Shown here piece by piece: positions 17,776 to 27,135 of a DNA stretch of 64,000 nt. Positions within the stretch are counted from its first letter, which is position 1, and the number at the start of each line of letters is the position of its first letter. This DNA comes from Leptospira congkakensis (GTDB taxonomy: Bacteria > Spirochaetota > Leptospiria > Leptospirales > Leptospiraceae), in assembly GCF_004770265.1 (NCBI RefSeq), contig NZ_RQGQ01000017.1, forward strand, positions 124,001 to 188,000. The letters run 5' to 3'. Below the pieces are notes generated by a model. That model was not told where the DNA came from. It ran no database searches and worked only from the letters and a program-made list of their open reading frames with translations. The translations under genes and the position numbers were made by a program.

Positions 17776-19849
17776 GCCATTAGGCAGTAAAATTCTCTCT
17801 GGACTCACAGTTAAGTCACTCCTTGCCGAATATCCGAATAGTTTTCAAGTATTAGATTGGGAAGGAAATTTTGTTTCTGTTACCGAACGTTTTGCTCGGT
17901 TTTTAGAATTTGAACCCAAAAACATTGTCGGTAAATCTATCGTCGATTTTGCACACGAAGACGACAAAGAGAACACAAAATATACGTTTGATAGTTTGGG
18001 TGAAAATCCGAATATTTTAAACTTTGAAAACCGACTGGTCACCAATTCAAAAGAAGAAGTGTGGATCATTTGGTTGCTCATCCCTTTACGTGAGTCCAAA
18101 ATCATTTTAGGTTTTGATCGCGATGTCACCATCCAAAAAGACATATCGTTTGAATTCCTCCTCCAACAACAAAAGTACAAATCTATTTTTGACAACTTAC
18201 CGATGGGCATAGCCATCACTGATGAAAAAGGGAAAATTGTTGAAACCAATAAAACAGCAAGAACCTATTTTAACATCCAAGACGGGGAACTTTTAAATCG
18301 GACTTTAAACATTCGTAAATACACTCTCATCCAACCGAATGGAAATAAAATTTACCCGAGAAATTCCAGTCTGATGCGGGCGCTTCGTCACAAAGAAGTG
18401 ATTCGTAATTTAGAAATTGGTCTGATCAAAGAAGATAAAATTACTTGGTTTGATATTTTAGCAACTCCCATTCCTATGGAAAACTTTGGGCTGGCGGTTG
18501 CTTTTCTCGACATCACACAAAGAAGGCATGCAGAAGAAAAAATTGCTTATATGGCATTTTTTGACCAACTCACAAACCTTCCCAATCGTAACTCTCTCAT
18601 CGATAAACTATTTCCTATCTTTGAAGAAGCAAGAAGACATGGAAACCTTGTGGGAGTTCTTGCCATTGATTTGGATAATTTCAAAATCATCAATGATTCC
18701 AGAGGCCATGACTTTGGTGACAAAATCATCAAACTCGTTGCTTATCGAATCCGGGAAAGTATACGAGTGTATGATTTGATTAGCAGACAAGGTGGAGATG
18801 AATTCACCGTTGTACTACCTGATCTTTCGAACGAACGTGATGCGGCCGTCATTTCAGAATCCATTTTGGATGCGATGACCCATCCCTTTGTTATTGATGG
18901 AGAAAGAATATTCGTAAATATTTCCGTTGGGATCGCCTTATACCCAACAGACGGAAAAGACTCCAATACACTTCTAAAAAATGCAGACAGTGCCCTCAAC
19001 TTGGCGAAATCCCAAGGAAAAAACTGTTATGTTTTTTTTACAGAAGAACTCCAAACCGTAGTCGCTGAACGATTAGAAATCGAAAATCGAATGCGGATTG
19101 CCATCATCGAAAATCAATTCACTTTGATGTACCAACCCAAAATCGATCTTTATACAAAAAAACCAACAGGTGTAGAAGCTCTCATTCGCTGGCGTCATCC
19201 GGAACGTGGGCTTATCTCTCCGAATGTTTTTATTCCTATCTCTGAAGAAACAGGAATGATTTTAGCAATTGGGGAATGGGTGATTAAATCAGCCATCCAA
19301 ACCATGAGGTATTGGAAAGATGAAGGGGTCAGCGATGTTTCTATGGCGGTGAATATCTCCACCAAACAGTTCAAACACGAAAGACTCATCTCGACCATTG
19401 CAGAAAACTTAAAATTATTTAAAGTGGATCCACATGATTTAGAAGTGGAACTTACCGAAAGTTCTGTCATGGAAAATGCTGATGCTGCCGTTCGTACGAT
19501 GCAAGAGATTCGAAAACTCGGGGCTAAAATCGCCATTGATGATTTTGGAACGGGATACAGTAGTTTGGGGTATTTGAAAAAACTTCCGATTTCCTCCTTA
19601 AAAATTGACCGTTCCTTTGTTTCCGAAATCACATCCGATAAAGATTCCAAAACCATCATCCATGCTGTTTCCAACCTAGCACATAACCTTGGTTTGAGTG
19701 TAGTTGCGGAAGGTGCAGAAACCGAAGAACAGGTGCAATTACTTGCAGAAAGTGGAGTTGACCTCATCCAAGGATTCTATTTTGCCAAACCGATGACTTC
19801 TGAGGATTGCCTTCAATTTCTGAAGGCAGAACTTGGAATTTCGGATTGA
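17765..19849 (+). CDS. PAS-PAS-GGDEF-EAL cyclic-di-GMP signalling protein
   Basis: The 694-residue cytosolic protein has two PAS domains (about 20-130 and 140-255; SFQVLDWEGNFVSVTERF and MGIAITDEKGKIVETNKTA), a GGDEF domain with intact GGDEF at 343-347, and an EAL domain with EAL at 471-473, plus the EAL catalytic landmarks DDFGTGYSSLGYLKKLP and VVAEGAETEEQ. It may both make and degrade c-di-GMP; which dominates cannot be told from sequence. No membrane helices, so the PAS domains sense an intracellular signal or redox/ligand. Its start overlaps pyrC, an odd partner. Confidence 0.93.
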   Translation: MQNEPLGSKILSGLTVKSLLAEYPNSFQVLDWEGNFVSVTERFARFLEFEPKNIVGKSIVDFAHEDDKENTKYTFDSLGENPNILNFENRLVTNSKEEVWIIWLLIPLRESKIILGFDRDVTIQKDISFEFLLQQQKYKSIFDNLPMGIAITDEKGKIVETNKTARTYFNIQDGELLNRTLNIRKYTLIQPNGNKIYPRNSSLMRALRHKEVIRNLEIGLIKEDKITWFDILATPIPMENFGLAVAFLDITQRRHAEEKIAYMAFFDQLTNLPNRNSLIDKLFPIFEEARRHGNLVGVLAIDLDNFKIINDSRGHDFGDKIIKLVAYRIRESIRVYDLISRQGGDEFTVVLPDLSNERDAAVISESILDAMTHPFVIDGERIFVNISVGIALYPTDGKDSNTLLKNADSALNLAKSQGKNCYVFFTEELQTVVAERLEIENRMRIAIIENQFTLMYQPKIDLYTKKPTGVEALIRWRHPERGLISPNVFIPISEETGMILAIGEWVIKSAIQTMRYWKDEGVSDVSMAVNISTKQFKHERLISTIAENLKLFKVDPHDLEVELTESSVMENADAAVRTMQEIRKLGAKIAIDDFGTGYSSLGYLKKLPISSLKIDRSFVSEITSDKDSKTIIHAVSNLAHNLGLSVVAEGAETEEQVQLLAESGVDLIQGFYFAKPMTSEDCLQFLKAELGISD

Positions 19850-19891
19850 CCCGTTCGCTTTCCCACCGTTTTTATCAATTAAGGATTTCAC

Positions 19892-22291
19892 TTGAAACTT
19901 TCAGTTGATTGGTTAAACGAATTTACCCCGCTCTCCCAGATTCCGTTCGAAAAGGTTCTGGAAAAAATTAATACATCCATTTGCGAAATTGATGATGTGG
20001 AAGAATTTAAAGTCCACCTATCTTCGGTTATCACTGTCAAAATCAAATCACTGGAAAAACATCCCAATGCGGAAAAATTGCAAACAACCATCGCCACAGA
20101 TGGTTCCAAGGAATACCAAATTGTCACTGCCGCCACCAATGTAAAGGTGGGTGACATTGTTCCTTTGGCCCTTCCAGGAACCAAACTGGATGGAAAAGAA
20201 ATTTTAGATTCTGAACTTAGGGGTGTTCGTTCCCAAGGGATGTACTGTTCCGAAAAAGAATTGGGTCTCGCATTAGAATCCTCAGGAGTTTTGATTTTTC
20301 CCGCTGACACAAGTCTTGGAATCTCCGTTCGCAAACTTTATTTATGGGAAGATACCATTCTCACGATTGATAATAAATCCATCACACATAGACCAGACCT
20401 TTGGAATCATTTTGGATTTGCACGTGAACTCGCATCCCAACTCCAATTGCCTTTGAATGATTTTCCTTTCCAAGCAGATACAAAATGGGAATCCGGAAAT
20501 GAAGGATTGGTCGTGGAAAAAACAGACAATGCACACGCATATTTTGTTTGTTCGATCCAAAACGTAAACATCAGTCCATCAAATACTAAAATCAAATCTA
20601 GACTCGAAAAATGTGGAATTCGTTCGATCAATAATGTTGTGGATGTTTCTAACTATCTTTTGTTAGAGCTTGGACAACCCACACATTTTTTTGACCGCGA
20701 AAGATTAAAGTCCACATCCTTTTCTGTTGTAAAATCAAAAGACGGCGACTCCTTTCCTTTGTTAGATGATACAACCCCTAAATTACAAAAAGATCTACTT
20801 CTCATTCAAAATGGAAAAGATTCCGTTGCCCTCGCAGGTGTGATGGGAGGAAAGGATTCTGCGGTGATCGATTCTACCAAAAACATAGTCATGGAATCGG
20901 CAGTTTTCAAAAGAGAAGATGTTCGTTATACAATCCGTAAAACCAATATTCGTACAGAATCGGCAGTTCGTTATGAAAAAGGTTTAGATAGTTATACTTG
21001 TTTGCCTGTGATGAAACGTGCTGTGCAATTATTAAAAGAAAACGGAAATCCAAACATCAAAGTATATGAACCACAGGGTTTCAACCAAACAGAATCAAAA
21101 TCGGTTTCCATTCAAACGAATCTAACTTTCCTACGTAATAAATTAGGTAAAAACATTTCACAAAGTGAAGTGACAGAAATCCTAAACAGACTTGGATTTA
21201 AAGTCACAAACAAGGAAGAAGAATTAACAGTTCTTGTTCCTAAATACAGACAAAACTACGATGTTACCATCCCTGAAGATCTTGTGGAAGAAATTGGAAG
21301 GACCATTGGTTATGCTTCTATCAAAACCGAAGCACTTTCTATGGCAGTAGAAACACCAATTCGTAATCCATTACGTGAATTAGAAAGAAGAGTCAAAAAC
21401 TTTCTCGCTTTAGAAGTGGGATTCAATGAAGTTTATAATTATTCTTTTGCTTCCCCTACTGATTCTAAATTTGAATCAAAAGAAGAAAGTTCGTCTTTAA
21501 AAATTGCGAATGAAATGCCCGACGAATATTCCTTACTCCGAAATAGTTTATTTCCTGGCCTTATCAAACAAGCCAAACTCAACCAAGACCGATTCGAATC
21601 TGTTAATTTGTTTGAATTAGGTAGAACCTATCACAAAGAAGGAAAGGGAACGGAACTCGCAGAAGAAAGACGTTGGGTGTCGATCCTTTCTCTTTCCAAA
21701 AACAAACCAAATGATCTAACAGCGGTTGAATTGGAATTTTTACAAATCAGAGAAACCATTTCTGAACTTTTCCAATATTTAAACTTACCTAAATTCGAAT
21801 GGGCAAAAACCAATAGAAATTACTTCCATCCTAACGCCGGACTTGTTCTTTCTTATGATGAAACAGAAATCGTGGAATTAGGAATCCTTCACACTCGTTA
21901 TGCGGATGAATATGATTTAAAACGCAGAGCCATTCTTTCTAAAATCAATATGGAAACGTTAGTGGAAGTTTGGGAAAAGTATGGAAGGAATTCGCATTTT
22001 GTTCCACCATCTAACTTTCCACAAGGTCAATTGGATCTTTCTCTACTGATGAACGAAAAAGATTCGACTGAGTCTTTTGCAAACTTAGTACAAACGATGA
22101 AGATTCCAGAGTTAGAATCAGTATTTGTTCAAACCATCTTTAAAGGTGAAACAGTAGGTGAAGGAAAAAAATCTGTTACCTATCGTTTTAAACTTATGTC
22201 CTATGACAAAACGTTTACCCAAGAAAGGTTTAAAGAACTTTCGGATTCACTTGTAGAAACAGCAAAAGCGAACGGCTATAACTTACGATAA
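19892..22291 (+). CDS. pheT: Phenylalanyl-tRNA synthetase beta subunit
   Basis: The 799-residue protein is full length for bacterial PheT. It starts at TTG (19892) with AAGGA a few bases upstream; the N-terminus KLSVDWLNEF is typical. Domains in order: B1, tRNA-binding EMAP-II-like (about 40-150, KHPNAEKLQTTIAT), B3/B4 (about 205-390, SVALAGVMGG), B5 (about 400-475), the catalytic-like core (480-700) and the C-terminal anticodon-binding FDX-ACB domain (710-799, FPQGQLDLSLLM). pheS is not adjacent in the window, so the two subunits appear to be encoded apart. Confidence 0.97.
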   Translation: MKLSVDWLNEFTPLSQIPFEKVLEKINTSICEIDDVEEFKVHLSSVITVKIKSLEKHPNAEKLQTTIATDGSKEYQIVTAATNVKVGDIVPLALPGTKLDGKEILDSELRGVRSQGMYCSEKELGLALESSGVLIFPADTSLGISVRKLYLWEDTILTIDNKSITHRPDLWNHFGFARELASQLQLPLNDFPFQADTKWESGNEGLVVEKTDNAHAYFVCSIQNVNISPSNTKIKSRLEKCGIRSINNVVDVSNYLLLELGQPTHFFDRERLKSTSFSVVKSKDGDSFPLLDDTTPKLQKDLLLIQNGKDSVALAGVMGGKDSAVIDSTKNIVMESAVFKREDVRYTIRKTNIRTESAVRYEKGLDSYTCLPVMKRAVQLLKENGNPNIKVYEPQGFNQTESKSVSIQTNLTFLRNKLGKNISQSEVTEILNRLGFKVTNKEEELTVLVPKYRQNYDVTIPEDLVEEIGRTIGYASIKTEALSMAVETPIRNPLRELERRVKNFLALEVGFNEVYNYSFASPTDSKFESKEESSSLKIANEMPDEYSLLRNSLFPGLIKQAKLNQDRFESVNLFELGRTYHKEGKGTELAEERRWVSILSLSKNKPNDLTAVELEFLQIRETISELFQYLNLPKFEWAKTNRNYFHPNAGLVLSYDETEIVELGILHTRYADEYDLKRRAILSKINMETLVEVWEKYGRNSHFVPPSNFPQGQLDLSLLMNEKDSTESFANLVQTMKIPELESVFVQTIFKGETVGEGKKSVTYRFKLMSYDKTFTQERFKELSDSLVETAKANGYNLR

Positions 22292-22298
22292 ATTTGTT

Positions 22299-22323
22299 TT
22301 GACAACTCCCGATTTTTATCGGG
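22299..22323 (+). promoter_or_regulatory. -35-like TTGACA and small hairpin between pheT and the SpoIIE gene
   Basis: TTGACA at 22299-22304 is followed by the inverted repeat CCCGA / TCGGG (22308-22323) with a TTTTTA loop. There is no T-run behind the hairpin, so it is not a convincing terminator, and no clear -10 box lies at the right distance. It could be an RNA structure over the start region of the next gene. Confidence 0.25.
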
Positions 22324-22338
22324 AAATCATCCGAGTTT

Positions 22339-24300
22339 ATGCGGACACTCCTAACAGTCATTTTGTCGGGTTTGGCACTATCATGTTCCCGATTGGAAAT
22401 TCAAAAGTCCATCACAGATGATAGTTTTGTTCCGCAAAAAATCGATTATGCAATCTCTTCTGCCACTGAAGTCAATTTTCAAAAACTCCGTTGGACACCT
22501 ATCTTTAAAAACAACTTAAGTTTGGGTTTCCAATCGGATCATGTATACCTTAGAATCAAAGCAACCAACCAAACTTCCGCAAACAAACTGATTCTCGATT
22601 TAGGAAATCCACATTTAGATTTTGTTCGTGTATATGAAGATGGAAACCCTGAACCCATAAAAGAAGGTGGTGATTTTATCGCACATTCACACTGGGATGC
22701 GTTTTCAAAATCCATCGCTTTCGAATTGGATTGGAAAGAAAATGAAACCAAAACATTAATTTTAGAAACCAAATCTTCATCAAATGTAAGTTATTTGATT
22801 CGTTTTTATTCCAAAGATACTTTTTATTTAAAAGAAAATTTAGAAAACACAATTCTCGGATTTTTTTACGGAACCATATTCATTATGGTAATTTACAATT
22901 TATTCATTTATTTTATCTTAAAAGAAAAAGCATACATCACTTATTCCGTATCCATTTTTTTTAATTTGGCCCTACAGATGTATTTGAATGGAATATTAAA
23001 CCAAGTGATCACTCTTGATCATCCAGAAATTCACAATCGGATTGGTAGCATCATTGTTACCTGTTCAGCTGTATCTGGTTGGACTTTTGCTCAACAAACT
23101 TTGAATCTACGAGAATCAAATCCCTGGTCTCATAGACTCATTCAATCTTTAAAAATTATTGTTTTGTTTTATATTTTGATTCCTTATTCTTATTTGCCCA
23201 TAAACATTGCTGTTCGTTTAGGAAATCTCATTGCGCAGTTATTTGTAGTTTCTGTCCTTGTTGTTGCTTTAATCAATTATAGTACAGGAAACAAACAAGC
23301 AAGGTTGTTTCTTTTTGGTTGGATTACATTATTATTTGGAATTTTGATGTATACTTTGATGCAAAATGGTGTTTTGCCAGTAAATCTATTTACGATTTAT
23401 GCAAATCAAATTGGTTCCACTTTGGAAGCGGGAATTTTATCACTTGCTCTCGCCAATAAAATCAATGAACTAAAAGAAGAAAAAGCCAATACTCAAGCCT
23501 TAGCACTTGTCACTCTTGAAGAAAAAGTAAGAGAACGAACCAAAACTTTGGATGAATCATTGAACTTAATCAAAAAGGATTTAAACGTTGCTAAAAAAAT
23601 CCAAAAAACTTTGTTCTCTGATATCAAAACAAGTGATCCCAGAATCCACTTTCATTCCTATTACCAATCGATGTCAGAAGTCGGTGGTGATTTTTATGAC
23701 TTAACACAAGTAAAACCTGATTACTATCGTATCTTTGTAGCAGATGCCACGGGGCATGGAATCCAAGCTGCTCTCATTACCATGGCGATCAAAGCCGAAT
23801 ATGAATCACTCAAAATGATTTATGACCATCCAGATGATTTGGTCTTTCATATGAACCAAATCTTTATCAATAAATATAGTAATATCCAAACTATTTTCAC
23901 ATGTTCTGTCTGTGATATTGATCTTAAAAACAAATTATTGTTTTATGCCTCAGCCGGCCACCCAGACCAAATCCACCAAAGAGTTTATGATATCAAATTA
24001 CTTCCAAGAACTGGAAAAATCATTGGGCTTATGGACCATACCCAGTATAGAATCATCGAACACCAGATCGAAGAAGGGGATCGGATTTTCCTTTTTACCG
24101 ATGGAATCTTTGAACAGTTCAATGAAGAGAAAGAACTCTTTGGAGAAGAGCGTTTGTATGATATTTTAAAAGAGAACCTAAAGATGAGTTTGGATCATAC
24201 AATGGCAAAAGTACTCAGTGAACTAGCTTCGTTTACTGAAGGAGACGTAAAACAAGACGATATTACATTTATCGGTTGCGAAATTCAAAGTCTAAGTTGA
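22339..24300 (+). CDS. 7TMR-DISM sensor with SpoIIE/PP2C phosphatase output
   Basis: The 653-residue product starts with a signal ending in a lipobox-like LSGLALSC (Cys16), an extracytoplasmic beta domain (about 35-170, DISMED2-like), seven membrane helices (about 175-385), a coiled coil (LVTLEEKVRERTKTLDES, about 392-420) and a SpoIIE/RsbU-type phosphatase domain. The metal-binding positions are present: GGDFYD at 449-454, VADATGHGIQAAL, and FTDGIFEQFNEE with DDITFIGCEI at the end. Such proteins usually act on anti-sigma antagonist proteins in partner-switching stress pathways. No STAS or anti-sigma gene lies nearby. Confidence 0.88.
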   Translation: MRTLLTVILSGLALSCSRLEIQKSITDDSFVPQKIDYAISSATEVNFQKLRWTPIFKNNLSLGFQSDHVYLRIKATNQTSANKLILDLGNPHLDFVRVYEDGNPEPIKEGGDFIAHSHWDAFSKSIAFELDWKENETKTLILETKSSSNVSYLIRFYSKDTFYLKENLENTILGFFYGTIFIMVIYNLFIYFILKEKAYITYSVSIFFNLALQMYLNGILNQVITLDHPEIHNRIGSIIVTCSAVSGWTFAQQTLNLRESNPWSHRLIQSLKIIVLFYILIPYSYLPINIAVRLGNLIAQLFVVSVLVVALINYSTGNKQARLFLFGWITLLFGILMYTLMQNGVLPVNLFTIYANQIGSTLEAGILSLALANKINELKEEKANTQALALVTLEEKVRERTKTLDESLNLIKKDLNVAKKIQKTLFSDIKTSDPRIHFHSYYQSMSEVGGDFYDLTQVKPDYYRIFVADATGHGIQAALITMAIKAEYESLKMIYDHPDDLVFHMNQIFINKYSNIQTIFTCSVCDIDLKNKLLFYASAGHPDQIHQRVYDIKLLPRTGKIIGLMDHTQYRIIEHQIEEGDRIFLFTDGIFEQFNEEKELFGEERLYDILKENLKMSLDHTMAKVLSELASFTEGDVKQDDITFIGCEIQSLS

Positions 24301-24310
24301 TTTTGATATC

Positions 24311-24883
24311 ATGTCCTATTCAGAAATTCCTGTTTTTACTAAACCGTTCATCCACCCTTCTGCAACTGCCTTTGGTATGATCGAATATGGAACTTCCGTA
24401 TCTTTATGGCCAGGTGCAGTGGTACGAGCCGATATGAACACAATCAAACTAGGAAGTTATGTCAATATTCAAGACAATTCCACATTGCATACAGATAGCA
24501 CAAGCCCCATTTCGATCGGAGAATGGACGTTAGTTGGCCATAATGTAATGATACATGGTTGTAAAATTGGGAGAGGAGTTCTTGTTGGAATTGGTTCTGT
24601 CGTTTTAGATAATGCAGAAATAGGTGACGGTTCCCAAATTGCTGCGGGTTGTATGATTCGCGGAGGAAAAAAAATCCCGCCAAGATCCCTTGTGGTTCCC
24701 AATGGTTCGGATATCAAAATTTTTCCGGGTAAGGCAAAACCAGAATTAACAGTAGCAGGTTGTATCGAATACGCCCATCTTTCTGTTCGTTTTGAAAAAA
24801 ATATCTTTGTTCCTTTTCAAAAAGAAGAAGAAACCCATTTTGTAAACCAAGCGAAAGAAATCATTTCAAACTTAGGAATCTAA
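24311..24883 (+). CDS. Gamma-class carbonic anhydrase-like hexapeptide protein
   Basis: The 190-residue product is a left-handed beta-helix protein of the YrdA/PaaY/gamma-carbonic-anhydrase group, with repeated hexapeptides (VSLWPGAVVRAD, IKLGSYVNIQDNSTLH, VGIGSVVLDNAEIGDGS). The three zinc histidines appear in STLHTD and GHNVMIHG. Members form trimers; many lack proven carbonic anhydrase activity, so the function is a family assignment only. It starts 10 bp after the SpoIIE gene and may be co-transcribed with it. Confidence 0.88.
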   Translation: MSYSEIPVFTKPFIHPSATAFGMIEYGTSVSLWPGAVVRADMNTIKLGSYVNIQDNSTLHTDSTSPISIGEWTLVGHNVMIHGCKIGRGVLVGIGSVVLDNAEIGDGSQIAAGCMIRGGKKIPPRSLVVPNGSDIKIFPGKAKPELTVAGCIEYAHLSVRFEKNIFVPFQKEEETHFVNQAKEIISNLGI

Positions 24884-24927
24884 GTTTTCAAAATACGATT
24901 TCCGACTGTCTAAAACATGTCTCCCTT

Positions 24928-26166
24928 ATGAAAAAAATTATAGATAAACTGCAAATTCTGGGAATTTTTTCGATCACACAAACTGTCTTTCAAATTGGAA
25001 CTGTTATGATTATGGCAGTCTCTGCGTTGGCAGGGCAAAACATAGCACCCTCTCCTGAATCTGCTTCTTTACCCATATCCTTTGTGATTTTAGGAACCCT
25101 GCTCGGTTTAATTCCTGCTTCCAGAATCATGAAATGGAAAGGAAGTAAATTTGGATTACTTACAGGAACAGTCATTGGAATTTTTGGTGCTGCCCTTATA
25201 TCTTACGCTATGTACGAGAAAATTTTTATTCTTTTCTCCATTGCACATTTGTTATATGGATTTCACCAAGCCTTTGTCCAGTACTTACGATTTGTTGCCA
25301 TGGAATCGGTTCCTACTCATGATAGAGCCAGTGCCTTGTCTTGGATTTTAATCGCAGGAATTCCTGCGGCTTTTCTCGGCCCACTTGCAGGCCTCTATGG
25401 AAAAGAACTTTTTCCAAATTCATTATATTTAGGATGTTATCTAATTTTAATTTTTAACTTATGTTTGCAATTTTTCTTTATTCTGTTTTTACCAACACCT
25501 AACAAAGAATCTTCAAACATAACGAAACATCAAACGGAACCTTCGCCCAGATTCGCCATTCGTCCGTTCTCTTATCATATTCAAAATTTTGGACTATGGG
25601 TTTCCATTTTAGCAACTGCCTTTAGTTTTGGAATCATGGCAATGCTTATGTCTGCTTTACCAGTGGCAATGAAATCACATGGCCACGAAATGCATGCATC
25701 TACATTGGTATTACAATGGCATATTTTAGGAATGTACATTCCTTCTTTTTTCTCAGGTCAATTGGTGCGGAAAATGACAGCACCCTATTTGATTCTTTTG
25801 GGAATTTTTGTGATGGCACTGGAAAGTTTTGCCGCAGTTCAAGGAACTGATTTTTTACCCTTTGCAACAGCCTTGATTTTACTCGGTATTGGTTGGAATT
25901 TTATGTATGTAGGTGGAACAAACCTACTTGTCGAACAATACCATCCTTCTGAAAAAAACAGCATCCAAGCAGTAAATGATACAATCGTTTATTCTTTTGC
26001 AATCCTTTCCACCTATAGCGCAGGTTATTTGGAAAACAAAATTGGTTGGCTTTCTCTCAATTTAGTAAGTATTCCTTTTTTGATTATAATGGCTGCATTG
26101 GTCATTTTCTTTATCATACACAATCGCAAAAAATCAAAGATTATATCCACGATGGTTGGTACATAA
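24928..26166 (+). CDS. Major facilitator superfamily transporter
   Basis: The 412-residue product has about twelve hydrophobic helices with a central charged loop (about residues 190-215, TPNKESSNITKHQTEPSPRF). The first half has the MFS-like loop after helix 2 (IPASRIMKWKGSKFGLLTG). The C-terminal half shows IGWNFMYVGGTNLLVEQYHPSEKN, a segment shared with MFS members of several bacteria. The substrate cannot be inferred. It stands 44 bp after the carbonic-anhydrase-like gene in the same direction. Confidence 0.85.
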   Translation: MKKIIDKLQILGIFSITQTVFQIGTVMIMAVSALAGQNIAPSPESASLPISFVILGTLLGLIPASRIMKWKGSKFGLLTGTVIGIFGAALISYAMYEKIFILFSIAHLLYGFHQAFVQYLRFVAMESVPTHDRASALSWILIAGIPAAFLGPLAGLYGKELFPNSLYLGCYLILIFNLCLQFFFILFLPTPNKESSNITKHQTEPSPRFAIRPFSYHIQNFGLWVSILATAFSFGIMAMLMSALPVAMKSHGHEMHASTLVLQWHILGMYIPSFFSGQLVRKMTAPYLILLGIFVMALESFAAVQGTDFLPFATALILLGIGWNFMYVGGTNLLVEQYHPSEKNSIQAVNDTIVYSFAILSTYSAGYLENKIGWLSLNLVSIPFLIIMAALVIFFIIHNRKKSKIISTMVGT

Positions 26167-26219
26167 AACAACTTTGAGATGATTCAAAACATGGCTTAAT
26201 TTTAAATAGGGCAAACGAT

Positions 26220-26540
26220 ATGGAAAAAAATTTATTATCTTATGAAACGATTGTTGGTTTAAAAGTAAAAGATGACCAACTGTATTCTGAATACCGAAAG
26301 GCAATGGGTAGTATTTTAGAAAAGTATGAAGGTGGATTTCGTTATGATTTTAGAATAGAGGAAACATTAAAATCAGAAACGGAAAACCCTATCAATCGAG
26401 TTTTTTTGATTTTTTTCAAAAACAAGGAAAGAAAGGATCGTTTTTTTGCTGATCCTGACTATTTAAAAGTTAGAGAAAAATATTTTGTTCCTTCTGTGGA
26501 AGTGACTACCATAATCGCTGAGTATGAACGGTATTTTTAA
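26220..26540 (+). CDS. Small protein, probable DUF1330-like dimeric alpha/beta barrel
   Basis: The 106-residue product alternates beta strands and helices like the ferredoxin-like DUF1330/dimeric alpha-beta barrel group: YETIVGLKVKDDQLYSEYRK, then GGFRYDFRIEE, VFLIFFKNKERKDRFFADP and a C-terminal YFVPSVEVTTIIAEYERYF. No catalytic residues are assigned. Convergent with the thioesterase gene, with only 2 bp between stop codons. Confidence 0.7.
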   Translation: MEKNLLSYETIVGLKVKDDQLYSEYRKAMGSILEKYEGGFRYDFRIEETLKSETENPINRVFLIFFKNKERKDRFFADPDYLKVREKYFVPSVEVTTIIAEYERYF

Positions 26541-26542
26541 AT

Positions 26543-27046
26543 CTATTTTCTTCCGACTTTGATTCTAGCTGCAAATTCCTTTGCCATTTCAATTCGGAGT
26601 TTTCCTTCTGCATATCTACGTTTTTCCAGTTCCGATTCCAATCGTAAGGGAGGAACGGGACAAGGTTTTTTATTTGAGTCCAAAGCAACAAACGATAGAT
26701 AGGCGGTTGTGGCTCGAACCATTTCTCCAGTATATGGATTTTCTCGATTTACTTGCACCCCTACTTCCATCGAAGTAGTTCCCACGTAATTTACCATGGC
26801 TTTCAAATTCACATGGTCACCGATTTGAATTGGTGTGATGAAGTTAATTCGATCTATACTTGCCGTCACAGCTTCGTGACCAGAATGTCTTTGTGCTGAC
26901 ATAGCTGCAATCGAATCGATCCAACTCATAATGGCTCCACCGAATGCTGTTCCGTAATGGTTAGCATCATTAGGAAGAACAAGATGTCTAGTTTCTACTG
27001 CAGAATCTTGGGGAGACTTGGCCGGTAAATCATTAGTATTCGTCAC
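26543..27046 (-). CDS. Hotdog-fold acyl-CoA thioesterase
   Basis: The 167-residue product matches YciA/BACH-type acyl-CoA hydrolases. The N-terminal signature VLPNDANHYGTAFGGAIMSWIDSIAA contains the catalytic Asn-His-x-Gly-x-x-Phe-Gly-Gly region; SIDRINFITPIQIGDHVNL and the strand TSMEVGVQVNRENPYTGE follow, then VRATTAYLSFVALD. It hydrolyses acyl-CoA in the cytosol; chain-length preference is unknown. A single gene, facing away from the GGDQF-EAL gene. Confidence 0.9.
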   Translation of the reverse strand: MTNTNDLPAKSPQDSAVETRHLVLPNDANHYGTAFGGAIMSWIDSIAAMSAQRHSGHEAVTASIDRINFITPIQIGDHVNLKAMVNYVGTTSMEVGVQVNRENPYTGEMVRATTAYLSFVALDSNKKPCPVPPLRLESELEKRRYAEGKLRIEMAKEFAARIKVGRK

Positions 27047-27135
27047 AATGAGGATAACTTAGTCCTGACCAATCATTAAGAAAAGGCTTTTTTAAAGTTT
27101 TCTCAGGTAAGTTCAAGTCGTCTAATGATAATCAA

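Noticed and set aside
19195..19767. 190-codon minus-strand frame inside the GGDEF-EAL gene
   Set aside because: It is antisense to the EAL domain, whose motifs are intact on the plus strand.
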